A stretch of DNA of 19,400 bases, from assembly GCA_963582935.1 (NCBI GenBank), contig CAUZSH010000037.1, positions 1 through 19,400 of the forward strand, read 5' to 3'. The notes beneath the pieces are model-generated. The model ran no database searches, was not told the origin of the DNA, and saw only the letters and a list, made by a program, of their open reading frames with translations. Positions 14,587 to 19,400 of the stretch are shown here, in pieces. The stretch is from CAUZSH01 sp963582935 (GTDB lineage: Bacteria > Pseudomonadota > Gammaproteobacteria > Francisellales > Francisellaceae). The position numbers and the translations under genes are program-made. Position 1 is the first letter of the stretch; every line of letters begins with the position of its first letter.

Positions 14587-15704
14587 AACAATTCCACAAG
14601 CATCCGCACGAGTGCCGCTATTTGTGTTCGGGTATGCCCACAAGTTAAAGTGATACGTAAACGTGCCGTACCCTTTGGCACGGTTGCTGGACGAATACAA
14701 GAAACTATTATTCCTTTTTTACGCAACGCTGCTTGTACAAATTCTGTTTTTTGGTTATCTCCGATCAATATTGAACGAATCGGTGTCAGTTGGTTTGAAA
14801 CCAATACAATACCATAAGCACCGCAGAGGTAATTAAAGTGTCTAATATTTTCTATGAGTTGCTCACGACGTTCTGGTTCTTGCTGAATCACCCTTAATGC
14901 TGCAAGCAACCCTACTGCAGAAGACGCTGGCATTGCCGTACTATAACGGTAACTTCTTGCATGTTGCACCAAGTATTCAATATCTGCTTTGCAACCAGAA
15001 ACGACTGCGCCCACACCACCCATCGCCTTACCAAGTGGCGTAATGGTCAATCGTGCTAAGGCTGTTCTGGAAGGGTCATTTCCTAAAGTACCAAAACCAT
15101 GTGCATCATCCACAATAAAGGAAGCATTATGCTGTTTTGAAAGCTCCGCTAACTTCTCAATATCAGCAATATCCCCTTCCATACTAAAGACACTTTCCGT
15201 CACCAATAGTTTCTCACCCGATAGGTTCGCTAAAATCTCTCTTGCGTGATTATAATCTACATGCCGATAACGCTTTAAGGTTGCACGCGATATTTGCACC
15301 CCGTCCAACAAGGAAGCATGTACCAACTTATCAGCAATTACTGTTGTATGTCGATCTGAAAAACATTGCATCACGGCTAAATTTGCATGGTAACCAGAGT
15401 TAAAGAGCAAAGAAGCTTCTTGCTCAACATGCGCCGAAAAAGCATTTTCAAAAGCCTCATGGGGTGACTGAAAGCCTGAAACCATTGCCGAGGCACTTGC
15501 CCCAAAACCATAATATTTTACTGCCTCTACAACTGACTCGATCACATCTGGATGTTGTGATAATTGCAAATAATCGTTACTGATAAAATTAACAAGTTTT
15601 TGGTCTTCAATGGTTAAATACACATTCTCTCTTGCTTGAATAGACAAGCGTTTTCGGTATAAGCCATTTGCTTTCAAGTATTCAATAGAATCTTTGACTA
15701 GCAT
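14583..15704 (-). CDS. bioF: 8-amino-7-oxononanoate synthase BioF
   Basis: The 373-residue PLP enzyme condenses pimeloyl-ACP (or -CoA) with L-alanine. FISNDYLQLSQHP (40-52) and the glycine-rich YGFGASASAMVSGF (65-78) form the substrate entry region. VDDAHGFGTLG (198-208) holds the Asp and His that contact PLP, and the Schiff-base Lys226 is in ITPLGKAMGG. Length is about ten residues under E. coli BioF (384). The ATG overlaps the end of bioB by seven bases, with AGGTGG upstream, so translation is probably coupled. It is the second gene of the bio operon. Confidence 0.96.
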   Translation of the reverse strand: MLVKDSIEYLKANGLYRKRLSIQARENVYLTIEDQKLVNFISNDYLQLSQHPDVIESVVEAVKYYGFGASASAMVSGFQSPHEAFENAFSAHVEQEASLLFNSGYHANLAVMQCFSDRHTTVIADKLVHASLLDGVQISRATLKRYRHVDYNHAREILANLSGEKLLVTESVFSMEGDIADIEKLAELSKQHNASFIVDDAHGFGTLGNDPSRTALARLTITPLGKAMGGVGAVVSGCKADIEYLVQHARSYRYSTAMPASSAVGLLAALRVIQQEPERREQLIENIRHFNYLCGAYGIVLVSNQLTPIRSILIGDNQKTEFVQAALRKKGIIVSCIRPATVPKGTARLRITLTCGHTRTQIAALVRMLVELL

Positions 15705-16654
15705 ACCGCTTCAACCACCTCATGCTTCACTGCTTGAAGTCCTAATGTTTTCATCAGTTTTTCATCTTTAGAGTGCCCAGGGTTTGCTGCGGTTAATAAT
15801 TTATCCCCATGAAAAATAGAATTTGCACCCGCCATAAAACAGAGTGCTTGCATTTCATCAGACATATTGGTTCTACCTGCTGATAGCCTGAGCATAGAGG
15901 ACGGCATAATGATCCTTGCCACTGCAATGGTGCGAATAAACTCAAACTTATCAATACTTGTTTTTTTATCCCCCAGAGGTGTCCCTGGAATTGGGATCAA
16001 TTGATTGATCGGCACGCTATCTGGTGCTTTAGGTAAACTCACCAATTGGTGTAATAAGCTAATACGATCTTCTCGTGTCTCGCCCATTCCTAAAATACCA
16101 CCACAACAGACTTTAATATCTGCTTGGCGAACTTCTTCTAAGGTATTTAAACGGTCTTCATAAGTTCTCGTTGAAATAACATTGCCGTAGAACTCTGGTG
16201 ATGTATCAAGGTTATGGTTGTAATAATCAAGCCCTGCTTCTTTCAATCCTCCCGCTTGCTCTTTACTTAACATCCCTAGGGTCATACAGGTTTCCATACC
16301 CAGCCCACGCACTTCTCGGACCATTTCTAAAATTTGTGGGAAATGTTTCTTCGGTGGATTACGCCAAGCACCCCCCATACAAAAACGTTTTGCGCCAAGA
16401 TCTTTCGCACGCTTTGCCTGTGAGACAACCGCTTCAATATCCATGAGCTTTTCTTTCTCAATTTCCGTTTTATAATGCGCACTTTGAGGGCAGTATTTAC
16501 AATCCTCAGGGCAGCTCCCTGTCTTAATGCTTAACAATGCACATAATTCAATCTCGGTGTTATTGTGGAATGATCTATGGGTTGATTGCGCTTGAAATAA
16601 TAATTCATTAAAGGGTAACTCAAATAGAGCCCTAATCGTTGTTTTATCCGTCAT
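15698..16654 (-). CDS. bioB: Biotin synthase BioB
   Basis: The 318-residue radical-SAM enzyme inserts sulfur into dethiobiotin. The [4Fe-4S] motif is Cys48, Cys52 and Cys55 in GSCPEDCKYCPQS. Ligands for the sacrificial [2Fe-2S] cluster are all present: Cys92 (FCMGG), Cys123 (ETCMTLGML), Cys183 (KVCCGG) and the Arg of RLSAGRTNM. YNHNLDT and the C-terminal HGDKLLT stretch are standard. It is the first gene of the operon, read leftwards from the shared regulatory gap, with AAGG upstream at a rather long spacing (about 11 bases). Confidence 0.97.
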   Translation of the reverse strand: MTDKTTIRALFELPFNELLFQAQSTHRSFHNNTEIELCALLSIKTGSCPEDCKYCPQSAHYKTEIEKEKLMDIEAVVSQAKRAKDLGAKRFCMGGAWRNPPKKHFPQILEMVREVRGLGMETCMTLGMLSKEQAGGLKEAGLDYYNHNLDTSPEFYGNVISTRTYEDRLNTLEEVRQADIKVCCGGILGMGETREDRISLLHQLVSLPKAPDSVPINQLIPIPGTPLGDKKTSIDKFEFIRTIAVARIIMPSSMLRLSAGRTNMSDEMQALCFMAGANSIFHGDKLLTAANPGHSKDEKLMKTLGLQAVKHEVVEAVC

Positions 16655-16685
16655 AGTTTTTTATACCTTCACTACAAATGAAGCA

Positions 16686-16714
16686 AGATTATTGCTATCC
16701 TCGACATCTGTCAA
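16686..16714 (-). promoter_or_regulatory. Promoter of the bioB operon
   Basis: On the minus strand there is a perfect -35 box, TTGACA (16714-16709). At 15 bases follows AATAAT (16693-16688, five of six matches to TATAAT); TAATCT at 17 bases (16691-16686) is the alternative. The -35 lies within the left half of the proposed BirA operator, so repressor binding would block it. Confidence 0.6.
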
Positions 16715-16738
16715 GCAGATCACAAAATAGGGTTTACT
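16709..16738. promoter_or_regulatory. Probable BirA operator (BioO) between bioB and bioA
   Basis: The known BirA operator has half-sites like TTGTAAACC and GGTTTACAA separated by 14-16 bases. Here TGTCAAGC (16709-16716; six of eight matches to TGTAAACC), a 14-base spacer, and GGTTTACT (16731-16738; seven of eight) reproduce this layout in the 85-base divergent gap. The right half overlaps the bioA ribosome site and ends one base before its ATG. BirA with biotinyl-AMP would thus repress both directions. The left half is degenerate, so affinity may be modest. birA is not in the window. Confidence 0.6.
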
Positions 16739-16739
16739 A

Positions 16740-18074
16740 ATGCCATCTAAAACATTACTAGAATCGAACTTGCAACAAAAGCCTCAAACCTGGCACCCTT
16801 GCACCCAAATGAAAGAGCAAGAACATCATCAACCCTTCAGAGTTAAAAAAGCAAAGGGAGCATATATCGAACTTGAAAATGGTCATAAGATGATTGATGC
16901 TATTTCAAGCTGGTGGTGTAAGTCTCTAGGGCATAATGACCCTCGCATTAAAGCGGCTTTACTTGAACAGTTAGATGATTTCGAGCATGTTATCCTGGCA
17001 AACACCACAAGTCGTAAAATTGAACAATTAACGGCAAAATTATCACAACTCTGCCCTAGCCTAGACAAAGTATTTTATGCCGGAGACGGTGCTTGCGCCA
17101 TTGAAGTAGCACTCAAAATGTCACTCCTTAGCCGAAAAATTAAAGGTGAAACTCATCGAATCCAATTTATTTCATTACAAGATAGCTATCATGGTGATAC
17201 CAGTGGCGCCATGAGTGTGAGCGACTGCGGATTATTTACTGCACCCTATGCTGAGCTGATGTTTGATTGTGAGTATATTCAAAATATCCCTTATGTTTCA
17301 GGTAAGCATGATCCCCTTTGGCATGATTGTGAAACAGTTTGGACAAAAATCGAAGCACAACTTGAACCTTTCAAGCATACCGCTAATGCGGTGATTTTTG
17401 AACCTATTGTGCAAGGGGCTGGTGGCATGAAAATTTATAGCCAAGATTTTCTAAAAAGGCTTGCCCAATGGTGTAAACAAAATAATGTCTACCTCATTGC
17501 AGATGAAATTATGACTGGAATTGGGCGAACTGGAAAAATGCTCGCTTGCCACCATGCCGATATCACCCCTGACTTTATTTGCTTATCAAAAGGACTCACC
17601 TCAGGGTGGCTACCGCTCAGCGTCGTGTTAACTCATGATAAAATGTACCAGTTGTTTTATGATGATTATGAATCAGGGAAATCCTTTTTGCATTCACATA
17701 CCTACAGTGGTAATGCCTTGGCAGTGAGCGTGGCACTTAAAACCCTTAAAATTATGGAACAAGATCAAATTTGCAATTACGTCACTCATACACTCCAGCC
17801 CTATCTACTTTCATCACTTCAACAGGTTGCCAATGAAACAGGGAAGCTAACAAATATTCGAGGCATTGGCGGAATTGTAGCCGCTGAGATGATAATGGCA
17901 GATGACACAAAACGTTATGCGCCCCTCATTACCGAGAAAGCGGGCGAACTCGGGGCTTTATTGCGACCTATTGGAAATACGCTTTATTGGTTACCGCCCT
18001 TGAATATTGAATTACAGACAATTGATCGATTAAAAGCTATTACCATCGAAGCTTTGCTGTATATTAGCAAATAA
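16740..18074 (+). CDS. bioA: Adenosylmethionine-8-amino-7-oxononanoate aminotransferase BioA
   Basis: The 444-residue class III aminotransferase moves the amino group from SAM to 8-amino-7-oxononanoate, giving 7,8-diaminopelargonate. WHPCTQMKE (18-26) and SSWWCKSLGH (57-66) are BioA-specific substrate-pocket segments. The PLP-binding aspartate is Asp255 in DEIMTGIGRTG, and the Schiff-base Lys284 is in LSKGLTSGWLPLSV. Length is slightly over the family norm of about 430. The ATG has AGGG seven bases upstream, inside the proposed BirA operator. A clear -35/-10 pair for bioA was not found. No hairpin follows; kdsD starts 54 bases after its stop, so read-through into kdsD is possible. Confidence 0.96.
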   Translation: MPSKTLLESNLQQKPQTWHPCTQMKEQEHHQPFRVKKAKGAYIELENGHKMIDAISSWWCKSLGHNDPRIKAALLEQLDDFEHVILANTTSRKIEQLTAKLSQLCPSLDKVFYAGDGACAIEVALKMSLLSRKIKGETHRIQFISLQDSYHGDTSGAMSVSDCGLFTAPYAELMFDCEYIQNIPYVSGKHDPLWHDCETVWTKIEAQLEPFKHTANAVIFEPIVQGAGGMKIYSQDFLKRLAQWCKQNNVYLIADEIMTGIGRTGKMLACHHADITPDFICLSKGLTSGWLPLSVVLTHDKMYQLFYDDYESGKSFLHSHTYSGNALAVSVALKTLKIMEQDQICNYVTHTLQPYLLSSLQQVANETGKLTNIRGIGGIVAAEMIMADDTKRYAPLITEKAGELGALLRPIGNTLYWLPPLNIELQTIDRLKAITIEALLYISK

Positions 18075-18127
18075 TCCAATTATCCTTTAGCATACTAATT
18101 ATAGAAATAACCGCCTTTAGGAAAACT

Positions 18128-19090
18128 ATGTCTCACATACAAAATGCACTCGACGTTATTGATATTGAAATGAACGCCATCCATAAGTTACGATCCTCCA
18201 TTGGTCCTTCTTTTAAGCAAGCTTGCAAACTCCTTGAGTCTTGCAAGGGTCGAGTGATTGTTATTGGCATGGGGAAATCTGGACATATTGGCTCTAAAAT
18301 TGCGGCCACGCTTGCAAGCACTGGCACACCCTCTTTCTTTGTTCACCCCGCTGAAGCTGGACATGGTGACTTCGGCATGATCACCAAAGGCGATGTAATT
18401 CTTGCCATTTCTAATTCAGGCTCAACAGCGGAATTGGTGCAGCTTATCCCCTTAATTAAACGCATTGGAATCCCTTTAATTTCCATCACTGGAAAACCAT
18501 CTTCTATTTTATCTACGCAATCTGATGTGAACCTAGATATATCTATTGATAAAGAAGCCTGCCCTCATGGTCTTGCGCCAACTGCCAGTACCACAGTGAC
18601 ACTTGTGCTTGGTGATGCCCTCGCCATTGCTGTTTTAAAATCTAAGGGATTCACTGAAGAAGATTTTGCCTTCTCTCATCCGAGCGGTGCATTAGGAAAA
18701 CGTTTACTCCTTAAAGTAAAGGACATCATGAAATCAGGAAAATATTTACCCATTGTCCCGAGTAATGCCTCAGTTGAAGACACCATCCTTGAAGTGAGCA
18801 ATAAAGGACTTGGGATGACCGTTGTGAGTGATGATAAGAAAAAAGTTCTTGGCATCTTTACGGATGGGGATTTAAGGCGTATTTTTCAACTAGATCAATA
18901 TACAAAAGGAGTGGTGGTTTCAACTGTAATGACCTCAGCACCACAATCCATTAATGAAAATGAGCTGGCCGCGAAAGCCCTTGGCATTATGGATGATCGT
19001 AAAATCACAAGCCTTGTGGTCACCAACGATAAAAATGATCTTGCCGGAGTTGTTCATATGCACGATCTGATTCAACAAGGAATTGCATAA
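18128..19090 (+). CDS. kdsD: Arabinose-5-phosphate isomerase KdsD/KpsF
   Basis: The 320-residue enzyme interconverts ribulose-5-P and arabinose-5-P, the first step to Kdo in lipopolysaccharide. An N-terminal SIS domain starts with VIVIGMGKSGHIG (43-55) and continues with TGTPSFFVHPAEAGHGD. Four residues equivalent to the E. coli active-site set are present: Lys50, Glu102, Glu143 (KEACPHGLAP) and His184 (SHPSGALG). Two CBS domains follow (about 200-255 and 265-320), with GIFTDGDLRR and VVHMHDL. AGGA lies six bases before the ATG. In many gammaproteobacteria kdsD is followed by kdsC and lptC; here an IS remnant follows, so that linkage is missing. Confidence 0.94.
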   Translation: MSHIQNALDVIDIEMNAIHKLRSSIGPSFKQACKLLESCKGRVIVIGMGKSGHIGSKIAATLASTGTPSFFVHPAEAGHGDFGMITKGDVILAISNSGSTAELVQLIPLIKRIGIPLISITGKPSSILSTQSDVNLDISIDKEACPHGLAPTASTTVTLVLGDALAIAVLKSKGFTEEDFAFSHPSGALGKRLLLKVKDIMKSGKYLPIVPSNASVEDTILEVSNKGLGMTVVSDDKKKVLGIFTDGDLRRIFQLDQYTKGVVVSTVMTSAPQSINENELAAKALGIMDDRKITSLVVTNDKNDLAGVVHMHDLIQQGIA

Positions 19091-19110
19091 AATCTAGTAA
19101 GTTTTAATGG

Positions 19111-19201
19111 CTCTACTCTGCTCTAGAACCCCCAAGGCCAGAATGTAAAAAATTAGTGACCTACCCCTCCAATTTGGGACAATCACCAACCCAGAGTAGA
19201 G
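19111..19201. repeat. 10-bp perfect inverted repeat spanning the IS left end
   Basis: CTCTACTCTG at 19111-19120 is the exact reverse complement of CAGAGTAGAG at 19192-19201. One arm lies outside and the other inside the proposed IS element. It could be chance, a kdsD-distal stem, or a sign that the element end lies further left than 19157. No typical terminator was found after kdsD. Confidence 0.3.
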
Positions 19202-19400
19202 GAATAAAAAATGACACGTACAAGGCACACAGGAGTATTGATTCATTCTGACAAGGGTTCTCAATATTGCTCTAAAGAATTTCAAAACCTCGTCACAAAA
19301 TACGATTTAACATCAAGCATGAGTGGCACAGGTTGTTGCTATGATAATGCAGCCTGTGAAAGCTTCTTTGGAACATTAAAGGTGGAATTAATTAATGATG
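19157..19400 (+). mobile_element. IS3-family element, left end, internally deleted (runs off the window)
   Basis: The stretch starting TGACCTACCCCTCC at 19157, with CCAATTTGGGACA just after, resembles IS3-family terminal repeats (5' TG, then pyrimidine-rich, then AATTT-GGAC). About 35 bases on, AGAGG (19198-19202) precedes an ATG opening MTRTR, the usual start of an IS3 orfA. The frame then goes directly into the C-terminal part of the orfB transposase. The right end and any target-site duplication are outside the window, so the exact limits are not proven. Confidence 0.6.
19211..19400 (+). pseudogene. IS3-family transposase remnant (orfA start fused to orfB C-terminal part)
   Basis: The frame is open to the window end. 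After MTRTR it reads GVLIHSDKGSQY, containing the second catalytic Asp of the DDE triad. A SMSGTGCCYDNAACESFFGT segment follows, with the family's DNA signature and the catalytic Glu just before SFF. The helix-turn-helix (orfA) and the first catalytic Asp are missing, so it cannot be an active transposase. The deletion seems to be in frame and to have kept the start codon and ribosome site. The C-terminus lies beyond the window. Confidence 0.8.

Noticed and set aside
14587..14700. 38-residue N-terminal extension of BioH
   Set aside because: Lies wholly within bioF, has no BioH-like sequence, and the GTG at 14586 gives the usual stop/start overlap.

Overview
The window looks like chromosome of an AT-rich Gram-negative bacterium. 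An outer-membrane autotransporter, a lipopolysaccharide (Kdo) enzyme, an E. coli-type YdgA/DUF945 protein and a BioC/BioH biotin pathway point to a gammaproteobacterium. The family cannot be fixed from sequence alone; a Legionellales-like or other host-associated lineage is a guess.

Layout. (1) 1-1731 looks like the right end of an acquired segment. It holds a broken MepB-family fragment, an ATA- and AGA-rich MHS-type transporter gene, several inverted repeats, and then the 3' half of a tRNA-Val(GAC) with no recognisable 5' half, which is the usual footprint of integration into a tRNA gene. (2) 1760-4933 has the ribosome-assembly GTPase YlqF/RbgA, a convergent small unknown ORF, and an inner-membrane-anchored DUF945 protein. 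(3) 5082-8450 is a 1122-codon autotransporter adhesin on the minus strand. It has a strong terminator, but the signal peptide runs upstream of any normal start codon and into an in-frame stop. (4) 8691-10598 is mutL, of the type that keeps the endonuclease motifs. (5) 10711-11439 is an exported DUF2147 protein with its own terminator and a candidate promoter. (6) 11634-16654 is a tightly packed biotin operon in the order bioB-bioF-bioH-bioC-bioD. It is followed after 43 bases by a gene for a signal-peptide-bearing acetolactate-decarboxylase-like protein. (7) bioA (16740-18074) is divergent. The 85-base bioB/bioA gap contains a BirA-type operator that covers the -35 box of bioB and abuts the bioA start codon. 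(8) kdsD (18128-19090) is followed by the left end of an IS3-family element. In it the first codons of orfA run straight into the catalytic C-terminal half of orfB, so it is an internally deleted copy that continues past the window.

How the genes work together. BioC and BioH open and close the methyl-ester-masked synthesis of pimeloyl-ACP. BioF, BioA, BioD and BioB then assemble biotin, so the late pathway is complete here. BirA (not in the window) probably controls both directions from one operator. The other genes are unlinked housekeeping or envelope functions. I found no CRISPR array, rRNA or clear novel defence system. The most informative oddities are the tRNA-bounded segment, the broken start of the autotransporter, the exported decarboxylase next to the biotin genes and the IS3 internal-deletion derivative.
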